Translations under genes and position numbers: made by a program | Notes under the pieces: model-generated | What the model was told of the DNA's origin: nothing | The model's database searches: none | The model's input: only the letters and a program-made list of their open reading frames with translations | Shown here: positions 17,333 through 27,205 of the stretch, one piece after another | Layout of the letters: every line of letters begins with the position of its first letter | How positions within the stretch are numbered: the first letter of the stretch is position 1 | Source: Halostella pelagica | GTDB taxonomy: Archaea; Halobacteriota; Halobacteria; Halobacteriales; Natronoarchaeaceae | Length of the DNA: 64,000 nucleotides | NCBI GenBank assembly: GCA_005954745.1 | Contig: CP040678.1 | Location: forward strand, 1,674,001 to 1,738,000 | Direction of reading: 5' to 3'

Positions 17333-18532
17333 ATGAGCAGACAAGCCGCTGCCGAACCGTACACGACGAGGTTCGAGACGGGGATTTCGGCAGTAGACGG
17401 CAGGGACGTGACGCTGGAGACGACGTATTTCTACCCCCAGAGCGGCGGACAGCCCGCGGACCGAGGAAAGATAGACGGCAAGGAAGTGGTGGACGTACAG
17501 GTAACCGACGACGGCGTAGTCCACCGTCTGGCCGAGGCACCCGGGTGGCGGCCGGGCCACAGGGCGCTCTGTGAGGTCGACTGGTCGTTCCGCATGTACT
17601 GCATGCGCGCTCACACAGCCAGTCACGCACTGTACGGTGCCGGCCGGAGGGTGTTAGACGACCTCGGATACGGCGGGTTCGGTATCGACGACAAGAAGAT
17701 CCGGATCGATTTCCGGACCACAACGGACGTGACGGACGAGACGCTCGTCGAACTCGAACGCCTGGTCAACGAGGCGGTCTGGGACTCCCGGGACGTTTCC
17801 TGGGAAGAGGTTCCGGTCGAGGACGCACGCGAACGCGACGATGTCGCGTTCAACACGAAGACCGAGGAGGGAGTGTTCGGCGATAGCGACACCGTCCGCG
17901 TGGTCACTATCGAGGGATGGGACGCGGCCGCGTGCGGTGGCACACACGTCCGGAACACGCGAGAGATAGGTCCCGTAACCGTGATCGGTAGGTCGAACCC
18001 CGGAGAGGGGCTGACGCGCGTCGAGTTCGCAGTCGGAACGGCCGGTATCGACCGCCGGACGACCGAGAAGTCGGCCGCGTTCGAGGCGAGTACCGTTCTC
18101 GGGGCGAACGTGACGGAGGTCCCTCAAGCCGCCCGACGCCTTCAGGACGAGGTCGCCGAATTAGAGGCGGAAGTCGAGGAGTTGCGAGAAAACCTGCTCG
18201 ACCGACGAGTCGCGGACCTGTGCGAAGATGTCGAAGAGCGCGGCGGACGAACCGTGGTCGCGGGGACGGTCGAAGGAGTGGGGCCAAACGACGTCGACGA
18301 CGTGGTTCGGGAACTGGCCGGAGACGTCGCTGACGTGGTCGCACTGGTCGGGAGCGACCGTCCGCCGTTCGTGGTGGTGGGGTCAGAAACGGGTGCTACA
18401 GACGTTATCGACGACGTTACCGCCGAGTTCGGAGGTGGTGGCGGCGGTTCGGACCGCGTCGCACAGGCGGGCGGACTCGACGGTGATCCGGACAGAGTCG
18501 TCGAGTACCTGAAGACTGGCGACTCGCCTTGA
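17333..18532 (+). CDS. alaX: Alanyl-tRNA editing protein AlaX, long form
   Basis: A 399-residue free-standing editing protein that hydrolyses Ser- or Gly-tRNA(Ala). The N-terminal barrel has YFYPQSGGQPADRG; the editing site zinc ligands are His94 and His98 (HTASH) and Cys201 and His205 (CGGTH). A coiled-coil region (about residues 270-300, RRLQDEVAELEAEVEELREN) and a C-terminal DHHA1/C-Ala-like domain (FGGGGGGSDRVAQAGG) follow, so it is the AlaX-L type. The catalytic aminoacylation domain of AlaRS is absent. The ATG at 17333 was chosen because the fold starts shortly after it. Confidence 0.9.
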   Translation: MSRQAAAEPYTTRFETGISAVDGRDVTLETTYFYPQSGGQPADRGKIDGKEVVDVQVTDDGVVHRLAEAPGWRPGHRALCEVDWSFRMYCMRAHTASHALYGAGRRVLDDLGYGGFGIDDKKIRIDFRTTTDVTDETLVELERLVNEAVWDSRDVSWEEVPVEDARERDDVAFNTKTEEGVFGDSDTVRVVTIEGWDAAACGGTHVRNTREIGPVTVIGRSNPGEGLTRVEFAVGTAGIDRRTTEKSAAFEASTVLGANVTEVPQAARRLQDEVAELEAEVEELRENLLDRRVADLCEDVEERGGRTVVAGTVEGVGPNDVDDVVRELAGDVADVVALVGSDRPPFVVVGSETGATDVIDDVTAEFGGGGGGSDRVAQAGGLDGDPDRVVEYLKTGDSP

Positions 18533-18568
18533 GAGTGAGGGCCGTTACGGTGGGACAAAACAGGGCGG

Positions 18569-18671
18569 CGTGAGAACCGCTCTCACGGATCCCCGCTGGC
18601 TGCAAGCCAACAGGACAGGCATGACCTGCCAGCGTTAGATTGGATGGGTTTCTTCAACCTAAATTTTTTTA
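18569..18671 (+). ncRNA. Hairpin-rich stretch ending in a T tract: terminator or small RNA
   Basis: Between the AlaX stop and the next gene the sequence holds a series of inverted repeats: CGTGAG (18569-18574) with CTCACG (18582-18587); CGCTGG (18594-18599) with CCAGCG (18629-18634), enclosing CAGG/CCTG (18616-18619, 18625-18628); and GGTT (18647-18650) with AACC (18656-18659), directly followed by seven T residues (18664-18670). The last hairpin plus T tract is terminator-like. The earlier hairpins could belong to the 3' UTR of alaX or to a separate small RNA. No ORF is present. Confidence 0.4.
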
Positions 18672-18761
18672 TTCCGGGGAGAGTAAAACAGTCCAGACTG
18701 GCTGGAAATCAACAATAGGACCGTTGAGGTCTCCGTTATGGAAAAGGAACCGACCACCATT

Positions 18762-18769
18762 GATATATC
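18762..18769 (+). promoter_or_regulatory. TATA box of the FilR1-type regulator gene
   Basis: GATATATC lies about 30 bp upstream of the ATG at 18798, which fits a leaderless or nearly leaderless transcript. Confidence 0.45.
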
Positions 18770-18797
18770 CGGAAACCCCCATTTATGAGCAAAGATA

Positions 18798-19607
18798 ATG
18801 CACGGAACGCTTGATACGCTGGAGTTCGTCGTCGGGTCCTCGGCACGTCGCGAAGTGTTGTCGAGGTTGGCGTCGGGACCAGCGACCCGACAGACGGTGC
18901 TCGACGAAACGCCGTCGAGCAAATCTTCGGTGTACGATTCGCTGAACAAACTCGACGAACACGGGTTAGTGTACCAACAGGAAGACAACACATGGGCGAC
19001 GACGGCGGCAGGACAGGTACTGTCGGACGCGATAGCGCGATGCGAGCGGACTGGATCGGTCCTCAGCGAGGACGGCGAGTATTGGGAGCGCCACGACGCA
19101 TCTGGAGTTCCCGATAAGTTCAGAGCGGAGTTCTTCACGCTGGACGATCACGAGATAATTCGGTCGCCGGACTCGGACCCGTACCGGGCGTCCCGACGCG
19201 TGGCTGACGAGATCGCCGCCGCGGAATGTATCTCAGTTGTCACTCCCGTCTATCACGACCGGTACGCGGAAGCGCTTAACGAATCACCGGACAGTGACCG
19301 ACGACTCGTCGTCACCCCGGAGATGATCCAGCGGATAGTCGTGGACAGTTCCGAAGAGGTCGAGGGCGCAAAACACGTCGAGTCGAGGGTGTACGACGCG
19401 TCGTTCGCGATGGCAGTCTCCGACGAGACGCTGTTGCTGTCGCTGCCAAAACTCGACGGCTCGTACGACCCTCAGACCGAGGTAGTTGTAGAGACTGACG
19501 CTGCCGTCGATTGGGGGGCCCGCCTGTTCGAATATCTCTGGGAGCGGGCGGAAGATACCGAGCAGTTCGTAGCGGACCGGTACGACGAGTCCGAACGGGA
19601 CGCGTAA
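18798..19607 (+). CDS. Winged-helix regulator with FilR1-like middle domain
   Basis: A 269-residue transcription regulator. Residues 1-75 are a winged helix-turn-helix of ArsR/IclR type (GSSARREVLSRLASGPATRQTV, then SKSSVYDSLNKLDEHGLV). The remaining region matches the FilR1-type ligand or sensor domain common in haloarchaeal regulators (RRVADEIAAAECISVVTPVYHDRYAEAL, and LVVTPEMIQRI). The ligand and target genes are unknown. It ends 38 bp before an acyl-CoA dehydrogenase gene on the same strand, which may be a target. Confidence 0.82.
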   Translation: MHGTLDTLEFVVGSSARREVLSRLASGPATRQTVLDETPSSKSSVYDSLNKLDEHGLVYQQEDNTWATTAAGQVLSDAIARCERTGSVLSEDGEYWERHDASGVPDKFRAEFFTLDDHEIIRSPDSDPYRASRRVADEIAAAECISVVTPVYHDRYAEALNESPDSDRRLVVTPEMIQRIVVDSSEEVEGAKHVESRVYDASFAMAVSDETLLLSLPKLDGSYDPQTEVVVETDAAVDWGARLFEYLWERAEDTEQFVADRYDESERDA

Positions 19608-19644
19608 CGTTCACCTTTTTTACTTCACCATCGAAGAGTATGGT

Positions 19645-20817
19645 ATGGAGTTATCCGCCGAACAACGCGCCGTCCGCGACGTGGTCCGAGAGTTCGCCGA
19701 GGAGGAGATCCGTCCCGTGGCACGTGAGGCCGACGAACACCAGTCGTTCCCGGAGGACGTGTGGGACGGCCTCGCAGACCTCGATCTCACGGGGCTTACG
19801 GTTCCCGAAGAGTACGGTGGATACGACGCGGACCGCCTCACCTACAGCGTGGTCAACGAGCAGGTCGCTTACGGGACGCTCTCGGTCGCGACGGCCCTTT
19901 CGGTCCACTGCCTCGCGACCTCCTGCATCGCGACGTTCGGGAGCGAGGACCAGAAGGAGCGCTGGCTGCCGGAGATGGCCGACGGCCGACCGGTCGGCGC
20001 GTTCGCGCTCTCGGAGGCGGAGGCGGGGTCAAACCCGGCGGAGATGACCACCGAGGCGCGCAGGGAGGGCGACGAGTACGTCATCAACGGCGACAAGCAG
20101 TGGATCACGAACGGGGAGCGCTCCGGCGTCGTTATCCTCTTCGCCAAGACCGACCGGGACGACCCGAACAGTATCACGCAGTTTCTCGTGCCGAAAGACG
20201 CCGCTGAGGTTTCCTCGGCGAGCGGCCGGACGCAGTCCGGCGACACGGATGGTCTCGAAGTGGGCAAGAAGGAGGACAAACTCGGCCTGCGGGCGAGCGA
20301 CACCACGTCTCTCACGTTCGACGACGTTCGGATCCCCGCGGAGAACCGCCTGACTGAGGAGGGGAAAGGACTGAGCGCCGCGCTCTCGATCCTCACCGGC
20401 GGCCGGATCGGCATCGCGTCGCAGTCGGTCGGCCTGGCACAGTCCGCACTGGACGAGGCGAAAGCGTACGCCGGGGAGCGCGAGCAGTTCGGCAAACCGA
20501 TCGGTGACATCCAGACGATACGGCACAAACTCGCGGACATGGCGACGCAGGTTCGGGCGAGTCGCCTGTTGACGCGGGACGCCGCCGCGCGCGAGGACCG
20601 CGGCGAATCCGTCCGGATGGGCGCGAGCATGGCGAAGTACTTCGCCAGCGAGGCGGCGATGGACGTGACCAACGAGGCGGTCCAGATCCACGGCGGGTAC
20701 GGCTACGTCACCGAGGGCGACGTCGAACGCCTCTACCGCGACGCGAAGATCACGACTATCTACGAGGGCACGAGCGAGATCCAGAAGACGGTGATCGCCC
20801 GGGAGATGCTTGACTAG
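19645..20817 (+). CDS. Acyl-CoA dehydrogenase
   Basis: A 390-residue flavoenzyme of the acyl-CoA dehydrogenase family. FALSEAEAGSNPAEM and WITNGE are the FAD-contacting middle-domain motifs, and the C-terminal QIHGGYGYVTEGDVERLYRD and TIYEGTSEIQKTVIARE segments carry the family signature 2 and the usual catalytic Glu region (YEGT). It would oxidise acyl-CoA to enoyl-CoA with electron transfer flavoprotein as acceptor, in fatty-acid or branched-chain amino-acid breakdown. Chain-length specificity cannot be read. A T-rich element about 27 bp upstream of the ATG is a likely promoter. Confidence 0.93.
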   Translation: MELSAEQRAVRDVVREFAEEEIRPVAREADEHQSFPEDVWDGLADLDLTGLTVPEEYGGYDADRLTYSVVNEQVAYGTLSVATALSVHCLATSCIATFGSEDQKERWLPEMADGRPVGAFALSEAEAGSNPAEMTTEARREGDEYVINGDKQWITNGERSGVVILFAKTDRDDPNSITQFLVPKDAAEVSSASGRTQSGDTDGLEVGKKEDKLGLRASDTTSLTFDDVRIPAENRLTEEGKGLSAALSILTGGRIGIASQSVGLAQSALDEAKAYAGEREQFGKPIGDIQTIRHKLADMATQVRASRLLTRDAAAREDRGESVRMGASMAKYFASEAAMDVTNEAVQIHGGYGYVTEGDVERLYRDAKITTIYEGTSEIQKTVIAREMLD

Positions 20818-20888
20818 TCGGCCTGCACTCTTTCGGACGTATCCTTCCGTTCGGACGTGGTCTGCTGTGTGATGGCTTCCAAGCGCTA

Positions 20889-21404
20889 CTATACTTCGTC
20901 GACCGGGGTCGCGGGAACGCCGGTAACCGTCTGGTCAGGTTCGACATCGTCAACGACGACTGCACCGGCCCCGACGGCGGCGTTTTCACCGACGGTGATC
21001 GCGCCGAGAAGCGTCACGTTCGCCCCGAGAACCACCCCGTCCTCGACGGTCGGATGGCGTTTGACGGGCCGCGGATCGTTCCCGCCGAGGGTACAGCCGT
21101 GGTGCATGTGAACGTCGTCGCCGACCGTTGCCGTCTCGCCGATGACGACGCCCGCGCCGTGGTCGATGAACAGGCGGCGACCGACCGTCGCCGCCGGGTG
21201 GATCTCGATACCGGTCAGGAAGCGAGCGAACTGCGAGAGAAGCCGCGCGGTCAGGTGGAAGTTGCGGTTCCAGAGCACGTGTGCGACCCTATAGAACCAG
21301 ACCGCGTGCAGCCCGGGGTAACAAAGCGCCACTTCGATCGCGCTTTTGGCCGCCGGGTCGCGTTCCAGCGCCGCCCGGACGTCTTCGCGAACGGACCTAA
21401 ACAT
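20889..21404 (-). CDS. cysE: Serine O-acetyltransferase
   Basis: A 171-residue left-handed beta-helix acetyltransferase. An N-terminal helical part ([20 protein letters not shown]) precedes hexapeptide repeats, with [26 protein letters not shown] holding the catalytic His region and [24 protein letters not shown] the last coils. It makes O-acetylserine from serine and acetyl-CoA, the first step of cysteine synthesis. The length is that of the short EpsC/archaeal CysE form, lacking the long N-terminal extension of E. coli CysE. The ATG at 21404 fits the family start; the upstream frame is non-coding. Confidence 0.88.
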   Translation of the reverse strand: MFRSVREDVRAALERDPAAKSAIEVALCYPGLHAVWFYRVAHVLWNRNFHLTARLLSQFARFLTGIEIHPAATVGRRLFIDHGAGVVIGETATVGDDVHMHHGCTLGGNDPRPVKRHPTVEDGVVLGANVTLLGAITVGENAAVGAGAVVVDDVEPDQTVTGVPATPVDEV

Positions 21405-21680
21405 CGTCCCCCTTCGGAGACTGCGCCGTCCGGATTCGAGACTGGAGCGCAACCGAGAGTCGGGACCCGCAGCAACACCACTCCCGAGAGGCACGCAGTC
21501 GGTCGATAACGGTGCCGGTGGAGTGGATAGAAGACACCATGCGATACACTCGTCCGTTCGCCCCCAAAACGGGTTCGGTTCGGCTGTTCGGTTTCGGACC
21601 GGTTCGGTAACCCCAGCGGGACCCGGTTCGGATCGTTCCCAGCCGATAGTAACTTGCGAGGGGAGCGCGTAGCGCCGCTC

Positions 21681-22214
21681 GTGCCGTACGAGGAGTACGA
21701 TGCCGTCGTCTACGACATGGATGGGACCCTCGCCGAACTCAACGTCGATTGGCGGGTCGTCGAGGAGGACGTCGCGGCGGTGTACGAGGCCGCCGGCGTC
21801 GACCCCAAGGGGCGGGATCTCTGGGGCCTTCTGGAAGATGCGCGAGACCACGGTCTGTTCGAATCGGTGAACGCCGAGATAGCAGACCACGAGCAGGCGG
21901 GCGCACGCCGGTCCCGGCGGCTACCGCTCGCAGACGAGGTCGGGACCCTCGACCGCCCGGTGGGAGTCTGTTCGCTGAACTGTTCCGACGCTTGCGACAT
22001 CGCGCTGGAGCGTCACGGCCTGGCAAAGCACGTTTCGACCGTCGTCGGTCGGGACACGGTCGAGACGTGGAAACCAGACCCCGAACCGCTTCTGGCGGCA
22101 GTCGACGCGCTCGGCGTGGACCCGGCCGACGCCGTGTTCGTCGGCGACTCCGAACGGGACGAACTGACGGCCGAACGGGCCGGGACGGCGTTCGTCTTCG
22201 AGACGCGACGCTGA
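21681..22214 (+). CDS. HAD superfamily hydrolase
   Basis: A 177-residue HAD phosphatase with motif I YDMDGT (Asp12 nucleophile, Asp14), motif II near [11 protein letters not shown], motif III Lys in ETWKPDPEP, and motif [11 protein letters not shown]. It resembles phosphoglycolate phosphatase-like subfamily IA enzymes. A substrate cannot be assigned. The GTG at 21681 puts the nucleophile close to the N-terminus as usual; a TTG at 21654 would add nine residues. Confidence 0.82.
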   Translation: MPYEEYDAVVYDMDGTLAELNVDWRVVEEDVAAVYEAAGVDPKGRDLWGLLEDARDHGLFESVNAEIADHEQAGARRSRRLPLADEVGTLDRPVGVCSLNCSDACDIALERHGLAKHVSTVVGRDTVETWKPDPEPLLAAVDALGVDPADAVFVGDSERDELTAERAGTAFVFETRR

Positions 22215-22230
22215 CACCGTCGTCGCTCGC

Positions 22231-22470
22231 TTACTGCCGCTGTCGCTCCCGGAGAAACAGGCCCGTTCCGGTCACTAACCACAGTAATGCGCCGACCCTG
22301 ATGACGAACTCGACTCGGTCGGCCCACGTCGGCAACGTCACGAACAGCGAGAGGACTACGACGAGCGGAACGCCGGCGAGGATAGTCGTGAGGAACGTGA
22401 GTTGCATCACGTACGTGTAATCGACGCCCTCCCGGTCGACCGGTTCGCCGTCGTCGACGCGCTCTGGCAC
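22231..22470 (-). CDS. DUF5822-like small membrane protein
   Basis: A 79-residue protein starting MPERVDDGEPVDREGVDYTY from a GTG at 22470. Two membrane helices follow (MQLTFLTTILAGVPLVVVLS and VIRVGALLWLVTGTGLFL) with DLPTWADRVEF-like linker. The pattern fits the haloarchaeal DUF5822 family as I remember it. The start is supported by a TATA element (22495-22502 on the minus strand) 25-32 bp upstream, so the message is leaderless. Function unknown. Confidence 0.68.
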   Translation of the reverse strand: MPERVDDGEPVDREGVDYTYVMQLTFLTTILAGVPLVVVLSLFVTLPTWADRVEFVIRVGALLWLVTGTGLFLRERQRQ

Positions 22471-22494
22471 TGATACGCTCTGGTCGCCGAGCGG

Positions 22495-22502
22495 TATAAT
22501 AC
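22495..22502 (-). promoter_or_regulatory. TATA box of the DUF5822-like gene
   Basis: The minus-strand sequence GTATTATA lies 25-32 bp upstream of the GTG at 22470, which decides that start and implies a leaderless transcript. Confidence 0.5.
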
Positions 22503-22526
22503 GTGACGGTTCGCGCCGGACGCGGT

Positions 22527-22757
22527 TCACAGCGGCCGTACGGCGATGTACGCGCCGACGCCGACCGCGATCAGGCCGATGGCTCGGACCGGAAGCGTGT
22601 ACTTCGTGGGCGGACTCCAGTCGTCGCCGTACTGGCCCCTGTCTCTGGGGCCGCGTCCGACCATCTGTAACTGGACGAACGCGGCCGGAAATGCGATCAG
22701 GAACAGGCCGAAACCGATGGAGAGGACGACTGCGAGTAGTTCGCGGGTTCCGTACAT
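22527..22757 (-). CDS. Small two-helix membrane protein
   Basis: A 76-residue protein with an N-terminal helix (ELLAVVLSIGFGLFLIAFPAAF), a short polar loop with WSPPTKYTLPVR, and a second helix (AIGLIAVGVGAYIAV). No family is recognised. It lies 57 bp upstream of the DUF5822-like gene on the same strand and is divergent from panB. Confidence 0.65.
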   Translation of the reverse strand: MYGTRELLAVVLSIGFGLFLIAFPAAFVQLQMVGRGPRDRGQYGDDWSPPTKYTLPVRAIGLIAVGVGAYIAVRPL

Positions 22758-22840
22758 ATCCGAGCGCTCTCACCCACGGTACGAAAAACTATCCGTGATC
22801 GAGTCGGTGGCTTTTATCGCGCGGCGCGCCAAGGGAGCGT

Positions 22841-23650
22841 ATGACTACCGTACCGGCGGTCCAGGAGAAAGCCGGAGCGAAGCCTATCACGATGATCACC
22901 GCGTACGACGCGCCGACCGCGTCGCTCGTCGACGAGGCCGACATCGACATCGTGCTCGTGGGAGACAGCGTCGGGAACGCGTCGCTCGGTTACGAGTCGA
23001 CCCTCCCGGTGACAGTCGACGAGATGGCGAGCAGGACCGGCGCTGTCGTTCGCGGCACCGACGAGACGCTCGTCGTCGCCGACATGCCGTTTCTCTCCGT
23101 CGGCACCGGTCGAGAGACGAGCATCGAAAACGCCGGCCGGATGATCAAAGAGGAGGGCGCAGACGCGGTGAAACTGGAGTGTGGTCCGCACACGGTCGAA
23201 CTGACCGAACGGCTGGTGCAACTGGGTATCCCAGTGATGGCGCATCTGGGGCTGACGCCGCAACACGTCAACCAGTTGGGCGGGTACACGCGCCAGGGGA
23301 CGACGGACGACGCCGCACAGCGGATCATCGATCTCGCCGTCGACCACGAGCAGGCGGGGGCGTTCTCGCTCGTCCTCGAACACGTCCCGTCGAATCTCGC
23401 CGCGTCAGTGACGGACGCGCTCGACATCCCGACTATCGGCATCGGTGCGGGCCCGGAGACCGATGGACAGGTGCTCGTGTTCAACGACGTCGTCGGACTG
23501 GGCGAGCGGACGCCGCCGTTCGCGAAGCAGTTCGGCGACGTCAGAAGCGAGATCAAAGGGGCGGTCGGCGAGTACGTCGAGGCCGTCGAATCCGGGGAGT
23601 ATCCGGCGGACGAACACAGTCACGAAACCGAGTACGACGATATCGACTGA
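22841..23650 (+). CDS. panB: 3-methyl-2-oxobutanoate hydroxymethyltransferase
   Basis: A 269-residue enzyme that makes ketopantoate from 2-oxoisovalerate and methylene donor, the first step to pantothenate and coenzyme A. The TIM-barrel signature is clear: MITAYDAPTASLVDEADID, LVGDSVGNASLGYEST (metal-binding Asp), DMPFLSVGTG, KLECG, VMAHLGLTPQHVNQLGGY, and TIGIGAGPETDGQVLVFNDVVGL. A CTTTTATCG element about 30 bp upstream of the ATG is a likely TATA box. Length and motifs are complete. Confidence 0.95.
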   Translation: MTTVPAVQEKAGAKPITMITAYDAPTASLVDEADIDIVLVGDSVGNASLGYESTLPVTVDEMASRTGAVVRGTDETLVVADMPFLSVGTGRETSIENAGRMIKEEGADAVKLECGPHTVELTERLVQLGIPVMAHLGLTPQHVNQLGGYTRQGTTDDAAQRIIDLAVDHEQAGAFSLVLEHVPSNLAASVTDALDIPTIGIGAGPETDGQVLVFNDVVGLGERTPPFAKQFGDVRSEIKGAVGEYVEAVESGEYPADEHSHETEYDDID

Positions 23651-23759
23651 CTGCGGTATCTACCGGGAGATATCGAACGGAACGGATATCGGCCGACGGC
23701 CGTCACCTCCGAAGCGACCGACTGGCCTACAGATACTCACAAACGACTCCAGCGGCCGG

Positions 23760-24530
23760 TCAGAGCCCCTCGAAGAACTGTTCGAGCGCGGAGTTGAACG
23801 CGCGAGGCTGTTCGAGCATCGCGAGGTGCGCGGCGTCCTCGACGACGGCGAGCGCCGCGTCCGGCAGTTCGTCGGCGAGATACTCGTGGAACCAGGGGGG
23901 CGTGAGGCGGTCGTTCGCGCCGACGACAGCGAGCGCGGGCACGTCTATCTCGTCGAGACGGTCGCGCACGTCGAACGTGTGACACGTCCGGAAGTCCCGT
24001 TCCGTCACCGCACGTCCGGACTCGCGCATGGCCTGTTCGGAGAGTTCCGCGAGGTCGCCGTCAGGGTCGTCGAACAGTCGTCCCGGGCCGTGGAGGAATT
24101 CCACGACGCGGTCCCAGTCGCTCGCCAGCCATTGCAGGAGGTCCTCGTTGACCGAGAGTCGAGCGCCGGTGCCCGCCAGAACGACCGCTTCGGGATCGAA
24201 CTCCCGTTCGAGAACGACGTGCATGACAACGGCACCGCCGAGCGAGTTACCGACGAGGACCCCTGCGTCAGTCTCCTCCGCGACCGCGATAACGTCGTCC
24301 GCGTACGCCGAGAGCGTGCTGTACCCCGCTGTCGCGTCGATGTCGTCAGAGTCGCCGTGGCCGCTCAGATCCAGCGCGGCGACCGGCCGGTCGTCGGCCA
24401 GTCGAAACTGCGACTTCCACACCGCGTTCGTGCCTCCGCTCCCGTGGACGCAAAGCAGCGGCGTCCCGTCGCCGCCCCGGTCTGAGCGGCGGTAGGCCGT
24501 CTCACGGCCCTGATGGGTGATTGTTTCCAT
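23760..24530 (-). CDS. Alpha/beta hydrolase
   Basis: A 256-residue alpha/beta-hydrolase. LLCVHGSGGTNAVW forms the oxyanion loop, VGNSLGGAV is the nucleophile elbow (Ser), NDRLTPPWF carries the acid Asp region, and DAAHLAMLEQP the catalytic His. The triad is complete, so it is probably an esterase or related hydrolase; the substrate is unknown. The ATG at 24530 was chosen because the family starts close to it. Confidence 0.85.
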   Translation of the reverse strand: METITHQGRETAYRRSDRGGDGTPLLCVHGSGGTNAVWKSQFRLADDRPVAALDLSGHGDSDDIDATAGYSTLSAYADDVIAVAEETDAGVLVGNSLGGAVVMHVVLEREFDPEAVVLAGTGARLSVNEDLLQWLASDWDRVVEFLHGPGRLFDDPDGDLAELSEQAMRESGRAVTERDFRTCHTFDVRDRLDEIDVPALAVVGANDRLTPPWFHEYLADELPDAALAVVEDAAHLAMLEQPRAFNSALEQFFEGL

Positions 24531-24651
24531 ACGTGACGTTCGTCTGGAACGACCATAAAACTCAACATCGGCGGCGACCGAATGACGTGTGAACCGCAAT
24601 TCGGCCGAAGTCCCGAACAACCGGTACGTCGGGGGGACATTTAGCAAACAC

Positions 24652-24658
24652 TTATATA
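24652..24658 (+). promoter_or_regulatory. TATA box of the DUF7127/CDC48 operon
   Basis: TTATATA within CTTATATACC lies 32-38 bp upstream of the ATG at 24690, predicting a transcript with a very short leader. Confidence 0.5.
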
Positions 24659-24689
24659 CCTTGAACGCTAACTTTTGGTTAGTACCAAC

Positions 24690-24944
24690 ATGAATATCAC
24701 CCAACTTGCCGAGAGCGACGGACGGGTCGTCCGCGAATACGAGTACACCGACAACCTCGTGATCGCGGCCGATCTCGGGCCCTCGGTTGCCGACGCCAAC
24801 GTCGACGTCGTTGCAGGCACCGCGATCGTCGTCACCGGCGACGGCGACGACGAGTCGCAGATCGAAATCGAACTTCCTGACGGGGACGCGGAAGTGTTTA
24901 TGAAAAACGGCGTCCTCACTATCGAACTGGAGGAGGAACTATGA
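24690..24944 (+). CDS. DUF7127 family protein (Hsp20-like fold)
   Basis: An 84-residue acidic protein with repeated beta strands ([20 protein letters not shown], then [19 protein letters not shown], ending in [10 protein letters not shown]) that looks like a minimal alpha-crystallin/Hsp20-type sandwich. It belongs to the family annotated DUF7127, found next to CDC48 in haloarchaea. Its stop overlaps the ATG of the CDC48 gene (ATGA at 24941), so it may act as a partner or adaptor of that ATPase; this is inference. The ATG at 24690 was preferred over the in-frame TTG at 24675. Confidence 0.78.
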   Translation: MNITQLAESDGRVVREYEYTDNLVIAADLGPSVADANVDVVAGTAIVVTGDGDDESQIEIELPDGDAEVFMKNGVLTIELEEEL

Positions 24945-27205
24945 ATCTCACTGTCAAGCCACTGAAACAGAAAGACGCGGGGCGTGGACTCGCGGCTATT
25001 GACCGGGCGACGATGCAGGAACTGGGCCTCGAAAACGGCGACTACATCCTCATCGGCACGGGCGAAGACCGCGCTGTTGCGCGCGTCTGGCCCGGCTACC
25101 CCGAAGACGAGGGGAAGGCGATCATCCGGATCGACGGTCGCCTCCGGCAGGAAGCCAACGTCGGCATCGACGACCGTATCGAGGTCGAGAAGGCCGACGT
25201 CAACCCCGCAACGAGCGTGACGGTCGCACTCCCCCAGAACCTCCGTATCCGGGGCAACATCGGCCCGCTCGTCCGCGACAAGCTCTCCGGGCAGGCCGTA
25301 ACCGAGGGTCAGACGGTCCCGTTCCCGCTTTCGTTCGGCCCCATGTCGAACAGCGGCCAGTCCGTCCCGCTCAAGATCGCCTCGACCGACCCGAGCGGAA
25401 CGGTCGTCATCACCGACTCGACCGACATCCAGATCAGCGAGAAACCGGCCGAGCAGATCAGTGGTGCGGAGTCCGGCGCTGGCGGGAGCGACAGCCCCAA
25501 CGTGACCTACGAGGACATCGGCGGGCTGGACAGGGAACTCGAACAGGTCCGCGAGATGATCGAGTTGCCGATGCGCCACCCCGAACTGTTCCAGCAACTC
25601 GGCATCGAACCGCCGAAAGGCGTCCTCCTGCACGGCCCGCCGGGGACCGGGAAGACGCTGATGGCGAAGGCCGTCGCCAACGAGATAGACGCCTACTTCG
25701 ACACTATCTCCGGGCCGGAGATCATGTCGAAATACTACGGCGAGAGCGAGGAACAACTCCGCGAGGTGTTCGAGGAAGCCGAGGAGAACGCGCCTGCAAT
25801 CGTGTTCATCGACGAACTCGATTCCATCGCGCCCAAGCGCGAGGAAGCTGGCGGCGACGTCGAACGCCGCGTCGTCGCACAGCTACTCTCGCTGATGGAC
25901 GGGCTCGACGAACGCGGGGAGATAATCGTCATCGGCGCGACGAACCGCGTCGACGCCATCGACCCCGCGCTCCGCCGCGGCGGTCGGTTCGACCGCGAGA
26001 TCGAGATCGGCGTCCCGGACAAGGAGGGTCGCCGAGAGATCCTGCAGGTCCACACCCGCGGCATGCCGCTGGTTGACAGCATCGACCTGGATCAGTACGC
26101 GGAGAACACGCACGGCTTCGTCGGGGCCGACCTCGAATCGCTGACGAAAGAGGCAGCGATGAACGCGCTCCGGCGTATCCGCCCCGACCTCGACCTCGAT
26201 TCCGATCAGATAGACGCCGACGTACTCGACAAACTGCAGGTAACCGAGGCCGACTTCAAGGAGGCACTGAAGGGGATCGACCCATCCGCGCTCCGCGAGG
26301 TGTTCGTCGAGGTGCCAGACACCACGTGGGACGACGTCGGCGGTCTGGAAGACACTAAGGAACGGCTCCGCGAAACCGTCCAGTGGCCGCTCGACTACCC
26401 CGAAGTGTTCGACCAGATGGACATGGAGGCCGCGAAGGGCGTGCTGATGTACGGCCCGCCCGGGACCGGGAAGACGCTGATGGCGAAAGCCGTCGCCAAC
26501 GAATCCCAGAGCAACTTCATCTCCGTCAAAGGGCCCGAACTGCTCAACAAGTTCGTGGGCGAGTCCGAGAAGGGCGTCCGCGAAGTGTTCAGCAAGGCCC
26601 GTGAGAACGCCCCGACCGTGGTGTTCTTCGACGAGATAGACTCCATCGCCGGCGAACGCGGTCGCGGGTCCGGCGGCGGGAGCGAGGTCAGCGAACGCGT
26701 CGTCTCCCAGTTGCTGACCGAACTCGACGGGCTCGAAGAACTGGAAGACGTCGTCGTCATCGCGACGACTAACCGTCCCGACCTCATCGACAACGCCCTG
26801 CTCCGGCCGGGCCGTCTCGACCGTCACGTCCACGTGCCGGTCCCCGAGGAGGAGGCGCGCCGCCGGATCTTCGAGGTCCACACGCGGGACAAACCGCTGG
26901 CCGACGACGTCGACCTCGAATGGTTGGCCGCGGAGACGGACGGATACGTCGGCGCTGACATCGAAGCGCTCGTCCGCGAGGCGTCGATGGCCGCGTCCCG
27001 CGAGTTCATCAACTCCGTCGACCCCGACGATATCGGCGAAAGCGTCGGAAACGTTCGTGTGAACCGCGAACACTTCGAGCAGGCGCTCGACGAGGTTACT
27101 CCCAGCGTCACCGAGGAGATCCGCGAGCAGTACGAGGAGATAGAAGAGCAGTTCGACCGGACCGAAGTCGATTCCGAGGATCAGGTCACCCGGACGTTCC
27201 AGTAG
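24941..27205 (+). CDS. cdc48: CDC48/VAT family AAA ATPase
   Basis: A 754-residue double AAA+ unfoldase. Residues 1-185 form the double-psi barrel and CDC48 N domains ([19 protein letters not shown]). D1 has Walker A GPPGTGKT near residue 235 and Walker [14 protein letters not shown]2 has GPPGTGKT near residue 507 and [13 protein letters not shown]; both have arginine-finger regions (RRGGRFDRE and RPGRLDRH). It unfolds proteins for the proteasome. The C-terminus ends in a Glu-rich tail, lacking a clear HbYX motif. It is translationally coupled to DUF7127. Haloarchaea usually have several paralogues. Confidence 0.95.
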   Translation: MNLTVKPLKQKDAGRGLAAIDRATMQELGLENGDYILIGTGEDRAVARVWPGYPEDEGKAIIRIDGRLRQEANVGIDDRIEVEKADVNPATSVTVALPQNLRIRGNIGPLVRDKLSGQAVTEGQTVPFPLSFGPMSNSGQSVPLKIASTDPSGTVVITDSTDIQISEKPAEQISGAESGAGGSDSPNVTYEDIGGLDRELEQVREMIELPMRHPELFQQLGIEPPKGVLLHGPPGTGKTLMAKAVANEIDAYFDTISGPEIMSKYYGESEEQLREVFEEAEENAPAIVFIDELDSIAPKREEAGGDVERRVVAQLLSLMDGLDERGEIIVIGATNRVDAIDPALRRGGRFDREIEIGVPDKEGRREILQVHTRGMPLVDSIDLDQYAENTHGFVGADLESLTKEAAMNALRRIRPDLDLDSDQIDADVLDKLQVTEADFKEALKGIDPSALREVFVEVPDTTWDDVGGLEDTKERLRETVQWPLDYPEVFDQMDMEAAKGVLMYGPPGTGKTLMAKAVANESQSNFISVKGPELLNKFVGESEKGVREVFSKARENAPTVVFFDEIDSIAGERGRGSGGGSEVSERVVSQLLTELDGLEELEDVVVIATTNRPDLIDNALLRPGRLDRHVHVPVPEEEARRRIFEVHTRDKPLADDVDLEWLAAETDGYVGADIEALVREASMAASREFINSVDPDDIGESVGNVRVNREHFEQALDEVTPSVTEEIREQYEEIEEQFDRTEVDSEDQVTRTFQ

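Noticed and set aside
22546-23982. A 478-codon plus-strand frame across the panB region
   Set aside because: It overlaps panB in another frame and reads as long Arg-rich tracts typical of high-GC shadows.
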